From NCBI GenBank assembly GCA_036258795.1, contig DATACZ010000026.1, positions 50,790 to 114,789 on the forward strand: a DNA stretch of 64,000 bases. Reading direction: 5' to 3'. How positions within the stretch are numbered: the first letter of the stretch is position 1; each line of letters starts with the position of its first letter. The notes under the pieces were generated by a model that searched no databases, was not told where the DNA came from, and saw only the letters and a program-made list of their open reading frames with translations. Shown here piece after piece: positions 1 through 9,065 of the stretch. This stretch comes from DATACZ01 sp036258795 (GTDB lineage: Bacteria; Actinomycetota; CADDZG01; JAHWKV01). The position numbers and the translations under genes were made by a program.

Positions 1-618
1 TCCCACGACGAGGTGGTGCACGGAAAGAGCTCCCTGGTGGGGCGCATGCCAGGAGATGAGTGGCAGCGCTACGCGAACCTGCGCCTGCTATTCGGATACA
101 TGTACGCGCAGGCCGGTAAGAAGATGCTGTTCATGGGGGGAGAGTTTGGCCAAGTGTCCGAGTGGAAGCACGATGGGGAGCTCGAGTGGGATGCCCTCGC
201 CTATCCAACACATGCGGGGACGCAGCTCTGGGTGATGGGTCTCAACCGTCTCTACAGGGAGGAAGCCGCTCTGCACCAGCTCGACTGCGACCCTGAGGGC
301 TTCGAGTGGGTGGACGCGGACGACAGCGAAAGGAGCATCATCAGCTTTATTCGCAGAGGGTCTTCCTTCGGCGACCTGTTCCTGTTCGTAGGCAACTTCA
401 CTCCGGTGCCGCGATTTGAGCACTTGATAGGCGTTCCCAGGGGTGGGCCATGGCGGGTGGTCCTGAACAGTGACGGCAGGCAGTACGGTGGCACGGGGTT
501 CGGTGCCGTTGGCGACATCCAAGCGATGCCGGATACCGCGAACGGCCGGGTTCACTCCATCAAGCTGACCCTTCCGCCTCTTGCTTGCCTGTTTTTGAAG
601 AGTTCGGCCGCCTCATGA
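1..618 (+). CDS. glgB: 1,4-alpha-glucan branching enzyme, C-terminal part (cut by window edge)
   Basis: Only the last 205 codons are present; the frame is open from base 1, so the gene begins outside the window. It opens with SHDEVVHGKSSL, the fourth conserved GH13 region of branching enzymes, whose Asp stabilises the transition state. It continues through the end of the catalytic barrel (GGEFGQ, EW, DW-like motifs) into the C-terminal all-beta domain of alpha-amylases. The enzyme introduces alpha-1,6 branches into glycogen in the cytoplasm. A GH57 glycosidase follows 22 bases later, probably in the same operon. The family is clear; specificity cannot be refined from this fragment. Confidence 0.93.
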   Translation, partial: SHDEVVHGKSSLVGRMPGDEWQRYANLRLLFGYMYAQAGKKMLFMGGEFGQVSEWKHDGELEWDALAYPTHAGTQLWVMGLNRLYREEAALHQLDCDPEGFEWVDADDSERSIISFIRRGSSFGDLFLFVGNFTPVPRFEHLIGVPRGGPWRVVLNSDGRQYGGTGFGAVGDIQAMPDTANGRVHSIKLTLPPLACLFLKSSAAS

Positions 619-640
619 TGAGCGGCCTCGGGAGGAGAAG

Positions 641-2101
641 ATGCAAGAGCTGACCGAGTACGTTGAGGGCCTGCCGAATCTGTCCGGATCTGAGCAGTTG
701 ATCCAAGAGGCCATTGCCTCCGGGCGGGAGCGACCGGTGTTCCTGGGCCAGACCCCAGTCAACATCGCCGACATCGACAGTGCGTTCGCCGTGGCCCTGC
801 ACATGCATCAGCCACTGATTCCTGCCGGCGGGCCGGATGTCAAGACTGCGGCAACCATCAGCAACCTGCAGTGGATGACCGAGAATCCCAGCCTGGGCGA
901 TAACCACAATGCCCCGGTGTTCCACTGGTGCTACAAGCGCATGGGCGAGTTCATCCCGCAGCTGATCGCTGAAGGCAAGCAGCCGCGGATCATGCTGGAG
1001 TACTCGGGGACCCTGCTCCACGGGATGCGGCGCATGGGCCTTAACGACGTGTTCGATGCTCTGAGGCCGGTCACCTGCGATCCCGATCTCAGATATGCGG
1101 TCGAGTGGCTCGGCTGCCCCTGGGGACACGCAGTCGCCCCCTCTACGCCGGTGCAGGACTACCGGTTACACGTGCGAGCCTGGCAACATCACTTCGCCGC
1201 CATCTTCGGGCTGGATGCGCTCGGCAGGGTGCGTGGTTTCTCTCCCTCTGAGATGGCGCTGCCCAACCATCCCGATGTGGCTTACGAGTTTGTTAAGACC
1301 CTGAACGACTGCGGTTATCAGTGGGTGCTCGTCCAGGAGCACAGCGTCGAGCGTCCTGATGGAGGTCCGCTGGATGACAAGCACATCCCCCACCGTCTCG
1401 TCTGCACAAACTCCGAAGGAGAGACAGCGGAGATCGTGGCGGTCGTAAAGACTCAGGGCAGTGACACAAAGCTGGTGGCACAGATGCAGCCGTACTACGA
1501 GGCCAAGGGCCTGCAACGCTCCGACCTGGCCGGACGGGAGGTGCCGCCGCTCGTCACCCAGATTGCGGACGGGGAAAACGGCGGGGTGATGATGAACGAG
1601 TTCCCTCCTAAGTACTTCGAGGTGGTCCGGGAGTGCTCCGGCTCACGCACGCCGATAATGAATGTGACGGAGTATCTGGAGCAGGTGTTCGCTGCCGGGA
1701 TCCAGCCTTCGGACCTGCCACCGATTCAGCCCCTCTTCCAGAACCGCATCTGGGACCGGATGGCGTCCGGCGAAGGCCCCGACCGGCTCTTTGAGGTCAT
1801 CGAGCAGCTCCGGGCCGAGGATGGGCGTTTCCACATGGATGGTGGTAGCTGGACCAACGACATCTCCTGGGTGCGGGGCTACGACCATGTGCTGATCCCG
1901 ATGGACAAAGCCAGCTCACTCTTCCACGAGCAGGTCCTTACCCACGGCATTAGAACCGACGATCCCCGCTACAGGTCTGGCCTGTTCCACCTGCTCACTG
2001 CGGAAACCAGCTGCTTTCGCTATTGGGGCGAAGGAGTTTGGACTGACTACGGCACCGAGCTGTCCCGTAGGGTCAACGACATAATCACCCACGACTTTTA
2101 A
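641..2101 (+). CDS. glycoside hydrolase family 57 protein
   Basis: A 486-residue protein preceded by a strong ribosome-binding site (GGGAGGAG). The GH57 signature HMHQP is at residues 54-58. A WGHAVAPS segment lies near 161-168, and GFSPSEMALP near 199-208 carries a Glu (about 204) in the position expected for the GH57 nucleophile. GH57 enzymes cleave or transfer alpha-glucans (alpha-amylase, 4-alpha-glucanotransferase, amylopullulanase and a second type of branching enzyme). Lying next to glgB, this one probably acts in glycogen or maltodextrin turnover. There is no signal peptide, so it should be cytoplasmic. The exact activity cannot be assigned. Confidence 0.85.
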   Translation: MQELTEYVEGLPNLSGSEQLIQEAIASGRERPVFLGQTPVNIADIDSAFAVALHMHQPLIPAGGPDVKTAATISNLQWMTENPSLGDNHNAPVFHWCYKRMGEFIPQLIAEGKQPRIMLEYSGTLLHGMRRMGLNDVFDALRPVTCDPDLRYAVEWLGCPWGHAVAPSTPVQDYRLHVRAWQHHFAAIFGLDALGRVRGFSPSEMALPNHPDVAYEFVKTLNDCGYQWVLVQEHSVERPDGGPLDDKHIPHRLVCTNSEGETAEIVAVVKTQGSDTKLVAQMQPYYEAKGLQRSDLAGREVPPLVTQIADGENGGVMMNEFPPKYFEVVRECSGSRTPIMNVTEYLEQVFAAGIQPSDLPPIQPLFQNRIWDRMASGEGPDRLFEVIEQLRAEDGRFHMDGGSWTNDISWVRGYDHVLIPMDKASSLFHEQVLTHGIRTDDPRYRSGLFHLLTAETSCFRYWGEGVWTDYGTELSRRVNDIITHDF

Positions 2102-2156
2102 AGGGCCATCAAGCCCTCACCGCATACGGAGCCGACCCCAGGTATAAATGACTCCC

Positions 2157-3218
2157 ATGGAAACGGTCCGGCTCACCCAGTACTCGCACGGCGCCGGCTG
2201 AGCTTGCAAGCTCGGCCCCGGGGACCTGGCGCAGGTCGTGCGCCGCTTAGCCAAGAAACAAGGGAGCCTGGAGCCCAACGTGCTGTTGGGCCTGGACACC
2301 CCCGACGACGCTGCCGTGTACCGGATCGACGACCGCACTGCGCTGGTGCAGACGGTCGACTTCTTCACCCCCATCGTCGACGACGCCTACTCATGGGGAG
2401 CCATTGCCGTAGCCAACGCCATGAGTGACATCTACGCCATGGGCGGCAAGCCCCTGCTCGGCCTCAACCTGGTCGGGTGGCCCAAGGAGCTGGATCTCGA
2501 TCTCTTGGGCAGCGTTCTGGAAGGCGGGGCCGATAAGGCTGCCGAGGCCGGGGCGGCGGTGATTGGAGGGCATACCGTCGACGATCCCGAGCCGAAGTTC
2601 GGGATGGCGGTTACGGGGACCGTTGATCCGGACAAGATGACCAGATTGTCCAACGCACGCCCGGGCATGGGCGTGGTTCTCACCAAGCCCTTGGGAATGG
2701 GCATCATCTCCACGGCACTCAAGCGGGGCCAGGCCGACCCGGAGCTGGTGGCGGAGGCCACCCGCATCATGGCGGAGCTGAATGCGGGGGCAGCCCAAGC
2801 AATGCTCGAGGTTGGCGCTACGGCGGCTACCGATGTCACGGGTTTTGGCCTGATAGGCCACCTGCGTGGCATGGCTGCCGCGAGCGGATGCTCCGTTGAG
2901 CTATGGTCCGATGACGTTCCGGTCATTGAAGGGGTTCGAGATCTGGCGGAGCGCCAGCTCGTTCCCGGTGGAAGCCGTAACAACCAGCGCTACTTTGGCG
3001 GCTACGTGGACTTCGATTCCGAGGTGGACGACCTGACCAGGACGGTGCTTTTTGATGCCCAGACGTCTGGGGGCTTGCTGATTGCGGTCCCGGACGACCG
3101 ACTGCAGGACTTGCTGGAGGCGCTAGGAGCCAAGGGGACGTCTGTGCAGAAAGTGATAGGCCGCTTCTTGGAGGGGGAGGCCGGGCGGATGAGGGTGACA
3201 TTGCGTGAACTCCGTTGA
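2157..3218 (+). CDS. selD: selenide, water dikinase, itself a selenocysteine protein (in-frame UGA)
   Basis: The open frame without recoding begins at 2238, but the conserved active-site segment lies upstream across an in-frame TGA at 2199-2201. Starting at ATG 2157 the protein reads METVRLTQYSHGAG-U-ACKLGPG. This matches the SelD active site, where a Cys or Sec (here residue 15) and a Lys (residue 18) are essential. Total length is 353 residues with Sec. Downstream are the AIRS/PurM-like ATP-binding features, including GGHTVDDPEPK, TDVTGFGLIGH and a late DAQTSGGLL segment. The enzyme makes selenophosphate from selenide and ATP for Sec-tRNA synthesis. A TATAAA at 2143-2148 lies so close to the ATG that a leaderless or very short transcript is possible. 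Using Sec in SelD implies that the host decodes UGA as Sec. Confidence 0.92.
2199..2237 (+). promoter_or_regulatory. candidate bacterial SECIS region of selD
   Basis: The UGA at 2199-2201 is followed by sequence able to fold. A perfect 14-base palindrome (GAGCTT/AAGCTC) at 2200-2213 overlaps the codon. A second hairpin, GACCT-ggcgc-AGGTC at 2223-2237, starts 21 bases after the UGA, within the distance used by bacterial SECIS elements that recruit SelB. Which hairpin acts is inference; neither was folded computationally. Confidence 0.5.
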
Positions 3219-3263
3219 GTTGCCGGCTGAGTTCAGGGGGCATGTAGCCTTGGAGCCGCAACC

Positions 3264-3686
3264 ATGAAGTTGGAGATTCCCGAGGACATATACGAGCGCA
3301 TGGTGGCCCACTGCATCGGCGGCATGCCAAACGAGGCTTGCGGTTTTCTGGGCGGGCCTCCTGGAGTCGTTGAGCGAATTTACCCTCTTCCGAACGCCGC
3401 CTCCTCGCCGACTTACTACCGGCCTGGAGACCGGGAGATGATTGCGGCGATCAACGACATCGACGAACGAGATCTGGAGCTGGTCGGCATTTTTCACTCT
3501 CATGTGGCCAGCGCCCCGTACCCATCGCCAACCGACCGGAGGGAGGCGCACTACCCGAACGCGGTGTACCTGATCGTCTCGCTCACCAACCTGGACGCGC
3601 CGGAAACCAAGGGCTATCTCATCCACAAGAAGGATTGGCGAGATGAGGACGGTGAGGTTGAAGAGGTAGAGCTGGTGATATGTTGA
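3264..3686 (+). CDS. mec: JAMM/MPN-domain metallopeptidase of the CysO cysteine pathway (Mec-like)
   Basis: This 140-residue protein carries a full JAMM zinc motif: Glu24 (in NEACGF), His78 and His80 (FHSHV), Ser88 and Asp91 (PSPTD). In Mycobacterium, Mec removes the cysteine built on the C-terminus of the sulfur-carrier protein CysO. The next two genes here are CysO-like and CysM-like, 4 and 19 bases apart, so the pathway role follows from both motif and order. The role is therefore release of free cysteine, in the cytoplasm. Start ATG 3264 sits 45 bases after selD. Confidence 0.88.
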   Translation: MKLEIPEDIYERMVAHCIGGMPNEACGFLGGPPGVVERIYPLPNAASSPTYYRPGDREMIAAINDIDERDLELVGIFHSHVASAPYPSPTDRREAHYPNAVYLIVSLTNLDAPETKGYLIHKKDWRDEDGEVEEVELVIC

Positions 3687-3690
3687 CGTC

Positions 3691-3972
3691 ATGTCTGTAA
3701 AGGTCAACATCCCTTCGGTGCTGCGTAGCGCCGTCGGAGGATCGAAGTCGGTGGAGGGGCAGTCGGGACCCCTGCGTGAGCTCCTCGAAAACCTGGGTAA
3801 CCAGTACCCTGAGCTCAGGGAACAGGTATTGGACGAGGATGGCCAGCTGCATAGGTTCGTCAACATCTACGTCAACGACGAGGACGTCAGATACCTGGAT
3901 GGCCTGGAGACCAAGGTGGCGGAAGGCGACGTTGTGGCCATCCTGCCGGCGGTCGCAGGCGGCGATACCTAG
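3691..3972 (+). CDS. cysO: ThiS/MoaD-family sulfur carrier protein (CysO)
   Basis: A 93-residue ubiquitin-fold carrier. The central LHRFVNIYVNDEDVR stretch and the end ILPAVAGG are typical of CysO. After activation its terminal Gly is thiocarboxylated and donates sulfur to the CysM intermediate. Here the Gly-Gly is followed by two more residues, Asp-Thr, before the stop. A mature GG terminus would therefore need trimming, plausibly by the adjacent JAMM protease. Translation is probably coupled to mec, which ends 4 bases upstream. Confidence 0.9.
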   Translation: MSVKVNIPSVLRSAVGGSKSVEGQSGPLRELLENLGNQYPELREQVLDEDGQLHRFVNIYVNDEDVRYLDGLETKVAEGDVVAILPAVAGGDT

Positions 3973-3991
3973 CAATCTCATAACCTGAACA

Positions 3992-4924
3992 GTGCGCTTC
4001 GACGATATCTCGTCGCTGGTGGGAAACACCCCCCTCGTCGGGATTCAAAAGCTCTCGCCCAACCCCAATGTGCGACTTTGGGCGAAACTGGAGGGTCAGA
4101 ATCCGACCGGATCCCTGAAGGATCGTATTGCCCTCAAGATGATCGAGGAGGCCGAGGCCTCGGGGGAGCTCTCCGAGGACCGGGTTCTGTTAGAGCCCAC
4201 CTCGGGAAACACAGGAATCTCACTGGCATTTCTGGCAAGGCGGCGGGGGTACCGGCTTGTTTGTGTGATGCCCGAGACCGCCTCCAAGGAGCGAACGCAG
4301 ATGATTCAGCTCTTCGGCGGGGAAGTGGTGTACTCGCCGGGAAAGGAAGGCTCCAACGGAGCGATCACCATGGCTCAGCAGATGGTCGAGGAGGACTCCA
4401 AGTACCTGATGCTGTACCAGTACGGCAACGAGGCAAACCCCCGGGCCCACTACGACACCACCGGACCGGAGATCCTGCGCGATCTGCCGGAGGTAACGCA
4501 CTTCGTTGCGGGGCTTGGGACGGGGGGCACCTTGACTGGGGTTGGAAGGTTCTTTGCGAAGAACAAACCGGAGGTAAGGATCATCGCCGCCGAGCCGGAG
4601 CAGGGCGACCTCGTCTACGGTCTGCGCTCGCTGGATGAGGGCTTTATACCGCCGATCCTTGATCAGTCGGTGCTGCACGGCAAGGTCAAGGTGAACGCAG
4701 AAGACTCCGTCGCCTGGACTCAGGCTCTCGCCAAGGAGGAGGGCATCTTTGCCGGCATCTCGGCCGGCGCAACGGTGTTTGTGGCGCGGCGGTATGCCCA
4801 ACGTATGGACGCGGGCGACATCGTCTGCCTGTTTGCCGACGGAGGATGGAAGTATCTGTCAACCGAGATCTGGACCACTCAGTTGGAGGAGGCGGCCGAG
4901 CGAGTGGAGTACATGCCATGGTGA
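3992..4924 (+). CDS. cysM: PLP-dependent cysteine synthase, CysO/O-phosphoserine type
   Basis: 310 residues with a GTG start. The PLP lysine is Lys43 in PTGSLKDR. The phosphate- and substrate-binding loop TSGNTGISLA and the glycine-rich GLGTGGTLTG loop are present. Placement directly after cysO indicates the CysM type, which uses O-phosphoserine and CysO-thiocarboxylate rather than O-acetylserine and sulfide; this substrate choice is inferred from context. The stop overlaps the murI start (ATGGTGA), so translation is probably coupled. Confidence 0.9.
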   Translation: MRFDDISSLVGNTPLVGIQKLSPNPNVRLWAKLEGQNPTGSLKDRIALKMIEEAEASGELSEDRVLLEPTSGNTGISLAFLARRRGYRLVCVMPETASKERTQMIQLFGGEVVYSPGKEGSNGAITMAQQMVEEDSKYLMLYQYGNEANPRAHYDTTGPEILRDLPEVTHFVAGLGTGGTLTGVGRFFAKNKPEVRIIAAEPEQGDLVYGLRSLDEGFIPPILDQSVLHGKVKVNAEDSVAWTQALAKEEGIFAGISAGATVFVARRYAQRMDAGDIVCLFADGGWKYLSTEIWTTQLEEAAERVEYMPW

Positions 4925-5796
4925 GCGAAGCCGGCGAGCAATTGAACTCCGCACCGGACTCCGGCGGAGACGAGCGCGGTGACGAACGGCCCATAGGCGT
5001 CTTCGACTCCGGCGTGGGAGGACTCACCGTCTTGGACGAGATGATCAAGCTTCTCCCGCAGGAGCACCTCATCTACTTCGGTGATACCGCTCGGTTTCCT
5101 TACGGCCCCCGGTCAATCGATGAGGTGTGGGAGTTTGCCCGCCAGATCATGGCTTTCATGGAGGACCAGGGGGTCAAGATGCTCGTTATAGCCTGCAACT
5201 CCATGACCGCCGCTTACGAAAGAAGCTCCTACGAGAGTCACCTGCCGGTGATCGGAGTCATCGAGCCCGCAGTTCGTGCTGCGACGAGAGCGACCCACAA
5301 CCGAAAGATCGGCGTTCTGGGGACCAAAGCGACCATAACCAGCGGTGAGTACGAACGATGCTTGCAACGTACCCGGAGCAACGTGGAGATTCACCCTCAG
5401 ATCTGCAGTGGCTTTGTGGAGCGCATCGAGGCCGGGGACACCTTCTCCCACGAGCTATTTGGGCTGGCCGAGGAGTACCTGGCGCCTCTACTGTCTTCAG
5501 GGGTCGACACTCTGATCCTAGGGTGCACGCACTACCCGCTGCTTCGTGGGGTTCTTCACTCCGTTACGAACGGGGAGGTTGAGCTCATCTCGTCTGCCGA
5601 CGAGGTAGCCAAGGACGTCTACTCAAAGTTGGTTGAGCTGAACCTGCTCCGAAGGGTAAGAGAGCTCGGCACCAGGCGCTTCATAGTGTCGGGCGATCCC
5701 CAGCATTTCCGGAAGGTGGGGTCGCGCTTTTTGGCCGGACTGGATCAGGTGGAGCAGGCGCCCTGGCCGGTCCCTGAGGTCGTTCCCAGAGGGTGA
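4918..5796 (+). CDS. murI: glutamate racemase
   Basis: 292 residues from ATG 4918, which overlaps the cysM stop; this start removes a long unconserved extension seen in the upstream open frame. Family motifs are all present: GVFDSGVGGLTV, YFGDTARFPYG, IACNSMTAA with the first catalytic Cys, and LGCTHYPLL with the second. The enzyme interconverts L- and D-glutamate in the cytoplasm and supplies D-Glu for peptidoglycan. About 24 residues precede the conserved core, a little longer than usual. Confidence 0.95.
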   Translation: MVSEAGEQLNSAPDSGGDERGDERPIGVFDSGVGGLTVLDEMIKLLPQEHLIYFGDTARFPYGPRSIDEVWEFARQIMAFMEDQGVKMLVIACNSMTAAYERSSYESHLPVIGVIEPAVRAATRATHNRKIGVLGTKATITSGEYERCLQRTRSNVEIHPQICSGFVERIEAGDTFSHELFGLAEEYLAPLLSSGVDTLILGCTHYPLLRGVLHSVTNGEVELISSADEVAKDVYSKLVELNLLRRVRELGTRRFIVSGDPQHFRKVGSRFLAGLDQVEQAPWPVPEVVPRG

Positions 5797-6554
5797 CAAA
5801 CTTTGAGGTGATCGTCCTCGGTGCCAGCGGCACGTACCCAAGGCCCGACGGCGCCTGTAGCGGCTTCCTCCTGAGGTCCGGCCCTACACAGGTTTGGGTG
5901 GACGCGGGCCCGGGCACCTTCTCCAACCTTCAGAAGCACACGCCGTACAGCGAGCTACGAGCGCTCATCCTTTCCCATCTTCACATCGACCACATCACCG
6001 ATCTCTATGCCTTTTACTACGCGCTTCGATACTCCTCCGAGAGCAAGGGGCCTACCGGCTTCGAGGTGTATGCGCCCGGTAAGGCAGAGGATCATCTGGA
6101 CAAGCTCGTCTCCACCACGGGACCGGACGGCTTTGGGGGCTACTTCACCTTTCAGCCGATCAAGTCGGGGGATGAGCTGAAGATGGAGGCCTTCCTATTC
6201 CGCTTCCAGGAGACGGCACACCCGATCGAGACGATGGCCATGCGCGTTGAAGCAGGGAGGCGTAGCCTCGTTTACACGGCCGATACGGCACCAAGTGAGG
6301 CAGTGGTGGAGCTGGCCAGGGGGGTGGACGTTCTGATCGCTGAGGCGACAATGCAGTCTCCCGGCACTGCGAGCCGTCCCGTGCACATGACTGCCGAGGA
6401 GGCAGGCCAGATGGCCAGGGACGCCGGGGCCAAGAGGCTGGTGCTCACCCACATCGCTCCTACTCTGGACCCCGCCGTAAGCGTTGAGCAGGCAAAGATT
6501 CACTTCGAGGGCGAGGTGGTTGCCGCCGAGGACCACATGCGTCTGGAGGTTTAG
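5793..6554 (+). CDS. metallo-beta-lactamase-fold hydrolase, Rv1339-like (possible cAMP phosphodiesterase)
   Basis: 253 residues. The start GTG overlaps the murI stop (GTGA). The metal-binding HxHxDH motif appears as [10 protein letters not shown]; further ligands are expected at the AHPIE, ADTAPS and LTHIAP segments. In Mycobacterium the gene between murI and rph (Rv1339) has this fold and has been reported to be an atypical class II cAMP phosphodiesterase. The conserved order here supports orthology. An RNase Z-like nuclease role is the alternative. Confidence 0.8.
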   Translation: MTNFEVIVLGASGTYPRPDGACSGFLLRSGPTQVWVDAGPGTFSNLQKHTPYSELRALILSHLHIDHITDLYAFYYALRYSSESKGPTGFEVYAPGKAEDHLDKLVSTTGPDGFGGYFTFQPIKSGDELKMEAFLFRFQETAHPIETMAMRVEAGRRSLVYTADTAPSEAVVELARGVDVLIAEATMQSPGTASRPVHMTAEEAGQMARDAGAKRLVLTHIAPTLDPAVSVEQAKIHFEGEVVAAEDHMRLEV

Positions 6555-6598
6555 TTGCGATCGCGAGGGAAGGCTATCGGGCCGCGGGGTGTAAGGAC

Positions 6599-7324
6599 TT
6601 GAAGAGGCAGGATGGCCGCCTGCCCGAGGAGCTACGCCCGATCAAGGTAACCAGGGGCTACGTCGACTTTGCTGAGGGATCGATCCTGTACGAGTGCGGG
6701 AAGACACGCGTGCTGGTAAACGCCAGCCTGGAGGAACGGGTTCCCGACTTCTTGAGGGGTAGCGGGAAGGGCTGGGTGACCGCCGAGTACTCGATGCTGC
6801 CAAGATCAACCCAGGAAAGAACGCCCCGTGAGGTTAGCAAGGGCAGGCTGGGCGGCCGGACTCACGAAATCCAAAGGTTGATTGGGCGAAGCCTGAGGGC
6901 GGTGTGCGACCTTAAAGCCATCGGCGAGCGGACCATCTGGCTGGACTGCGATGTGATTCAAGCAGACGGCGGAACCAGGACGGCCTCCATCTCGGCTGCC
7001 TATCTGGCGTTGGCGGATGCCTGTACCGCACTGAGGTCAGAGCAGCGCCTGTCTGGCAATCCCCTCCTCGATGAGATTGCGGCGGTCAGTGTGGGAATCA
7101 TTGAAGGGATTCCCTGCCTCGATCTCGACTACCTCGAGGACTCGTCCGCCGAAGTGGACATGAACATCGTGATGACCGGTTCAGGACGGTTTGTGGAGCT
7201 TCAGGGAACGGCCGAGGGGGAGCCCTTCTCGGATCAGGATCTCGAGTCGATGCTCGAGCTTGGCCGCAAGGGCATCTCCCAAATAGTGGCGGTGCAGCGT
7301 GACTGTCTCGGAACCTCCGGCTGA
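6599..7324 (+). CDS. rph: ribonuclease PH
   Basis: 241 residues from a TTG start. The N-terminal half carries the RNase PH core ([49 protein letters not shown]). [16 protein letters not shown] holds the phosphate- and metal-site residues. The enzyme trims the 3' ends of tRNA precursors by phosphorolysis. It lies between the MBL gene and rdgB, the usual actinobacterial arrangement. Confidence 0.95.
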   Translation: MKRQDGRLPEELRPIKVTRGYVDFAEGSILYECGKTRVLVNASLEERVPDFLRGSGKGWVTAEYSMLPRSTQERTPREVSKGRLGGRTHEIQRLIGRSLRAVCDLKAIGERTIWLDCDVIQADGGTRTASISAAYLALADACTALRSEQRLSGNPLLDEIAAVSVGIIEGIPCLDLDYLEDSSAEVDMNIVMTGSGRFVELQGTAEGEPFSDQDLESMLELGRKGISQIVAVQRDCLGTSG

Positions 7325-7353
7325 GAGCCGGCCGCGGCTCGCGTCCCGACGTG

Positions 7354-7971
7354 ATGCTGGAGATCGTGCTCGCAACCACCAATCCCGGAAAAGTGGCGGA
7401 GATCGAAGAGATCATGTCCGGTCTGCCAGTCCGGTTCCTCACCAGACAGGACCTAAGCAACTGGCCAGGCCCCATCGATGAGACCGGAAAGAGCTACCTC
7501 GAGAACGCGCTGATCAAGGCGCGTGCCTTTTCGCAGACTACCGGGAAAGCGGCCCTGGCTGACGATTCGGGCATCGAAGTCGACGCACTCGACGGTGCGC
7601 CTGGGATTCGATCGGCGAGGTTCTCCGGCCCCGGCGCCACGGATGCCCAGAACAACTCGGCGCTTGCGGAGCTCATGCGCGAGGTTCCTGTGGACAGCAG
7701 GACTGCCCGTTACCGATGCGTGGCGGTGGTATTGACACCGGACGGTACCGAGATCACTGCCGAGGGGACCTGCGAGGGAACCATTGCGATGGAACCCGCG
7801 GGCACGGGAGGCTTTGGTTACGATCCGTGGTTCATCCCAGAGGGCTATGAGCAAACATTTGGAGAGCTCAGCGCGGAGGTGAAGCACGCCATCAGCCATC
7901 GGGGCAAGGCGCTAAGGCAACTCTCCGAGAAGTTGGAGGGTGCGGGCCTCGTGGCCGGAAATCACCAATGA
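7354..7971 (+). CDS. rdgB: XTP/dITP pyrophosphatase (RdgB/HAM1 family)
   Basis: 205 residues from ATG 7354; a GTG one codon earlier is an alternative start. Signature motifs are LATTNPGKVAEI at the N-terminus, TGKSYLENALIKA, ADDSGIEVDAL, GFGYDPWF and SHRGKAL near the end. The enzyme hydrolyses non-canonical purine triphosphates to keep deaminated bases out of DNA and RNA. The stop overlaps the next start (ATGA). Confidence 0.95.
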   Translation: MLEIVLATTNPGKVAEIEEIMSGLPVRFLTRQDLSNWPGPIDETGKSYLENALIKARAFSQTTGKAALADDSGIEVDALDGAPGIRSARFSGPGATDAQNNSALAELMREVPVDSRTARYRCVAVVLTPDGTEITAEGTCEGTIAMEPAGTGGFGYDPWFIPEGYEQTFGELSAEVKHAISHRGKALRQLSEKLEGAGLVAGNHQ

Positions 7972-8393
7972 TCGAGAGTGAGCGACCAACCCCCACGCCC
8001 TCCGTAGAGGAACCCCAGACGGTGACTGAACCTGTCCGGGTGGCCCCCGTGAAGCTGCTCATTCGAGGACTGTTTGGCCGGTGCCCCATCTGTGGCGGAG
8101 GCTCTCTCTTTGCCCGGCGGTTCCAGATGAAATCTCGCTGCCCGAACTGCAATTACGACTTTGAGCGGGAGGAGGGATGGTGGATAGGTGCCATCATCAT
8201 GAATACGGCGGCAGCGTTTGTGCTGTTCGCCCTCTACTTTCCGCTGAGTTTGATCCTCACGTGGCCCGACGTGCCATGGACGCTGCTCACTGTCATAGGC
8301 GTCCTGATAATGGGCATATTTCCGGTGATCTTCTATCCGATCTCGAAGACCCTCTGGCTGGCCGTCGACATCATTCTTCATCGATGGCGGTGA
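7968..8393 (+). CDS. DUF983 family membrane protein with zinc-ribbon-like cysteines
   Basis: 141 residues. After a disordered N-terminus of about 30 residues come two Cys pairs (CPICGGG and CPNCNYD) that should bind zinc, then two transmembrane helices (about residues 72-95 and 100-122) and a short basic tail. The arrangement fits DUF983, whose function is unknown. ATG overlaps the rdgB stop, so it is probably translated with the murI-rdgB group. Confidence 0.8.
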   Translation: MIESERPTPTPSVEEPQTVTEPVRVAPVKLLIRGLFGRCPICGGGSLFARRFQMKSRCPNCNYDFEREEGWWIGAIIMNTAAAFVLFALYFPLSLILTWPDVPWTLLTVIGVLIMGIFPVIFYPISKTLWLAVDIILHRWR

Positions 8394-8399
8394 CTAAGA

Positions 8400-9014
8400 G
8401 TGACGAGCTCAGACGGAGGAATACCTGACAGTGATAGTTTTTCGGTCACGATGATTCTCGGGTCGCTTAAGGGGCGTCACAGCACCGGCCGCTTCGCTCG
8501 TACGGCGAAGATAATGCTGGCGGTGGCAGCTCTGGGGGCAACCACAGTGTCTGGCCCGGCGGCGGCGACGTCGCAATCCAGGATCCAATCCCAACAGGTA
8601 CGGTCGGCCGCATCTTTCGCTGGCCCGACTGCTGTCGCTTGTGCCGCGGCTCCTATGTTCGCTGGCTTGGGTCCTTCCTGGTTGCCGGTTGTCTGCGCAC
8701 CGGCTCCTGCCCCCGCTCCATGCCACCTGACCTCAACGTGCACGCCGCCACCGGCGACCCGTAAGGGCTGCAAATCGGCCGCTACTTCCTCCTCATCGGC
8801 GGGAGGCGCCTCTGCGATGTCCTCGGCCTGCTCTTCATCAGGCTCTGCAGCCTCAGTGGCATGCACGCCGGCTGGATGCAGCTCCAGCTCCTCGGGTCGA
8901 GGAGGTTCTTGCTCGTCCGGGACGCATGCCGGGTGCCGGCCAAGCTCATCACGCGCCAGCGCGGCATGCTCTGTTTCGGGTACGAGTGCTTCCTGTTCTC
9001 TTACGTCCCGGTAG
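8400..9014 (+). CDS. possible secreted Ser/Ala/Cys-rich protein, unknown function
   Basis: An open frame of 204 codons with a GTG start; an ATG at 8451 is an alternative. A basic stretch followed by KIMLAVAALGATTVSG and an AAA-T site looks like a signal peptide. The rest is dominated by Ser, Ala, Gly and regularly spaced Cys, with a short run of Ala-Pro pairs in the middle. I do not recognise a domain. The opposite strand is also open over the same bases and reads as an acidic Ala/Glu/Pro-rich chain, but it lacks a plausible start codon and runs into tRNA-Leu. I favour the plus strand with limited confidence. Confidence 0.35.
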   Translation: MTSSDGGIPDSDSFSVTMILGSLKGRHSTGRFARTAKIMLAVAALGATTVSGPAAATSQSRIQSQQVRSAASFAGPTAVACAAAPMFAGLGPSWLPVVCAPAPAPAPCHLTSTCTPPPATRKGCKSAATSSSSAGGASAMSSACSSSGSAASVACTPAGCSSSSSGRGGSCSSGTHAGCRPSSSRASAACSVSGTSASCSLTSR

Positions 9015-9065
9015 AAGTACCGGATTTCCAGAGGAGAAAGCCGGGGCGGTCCTTCAGCAGAGGGG

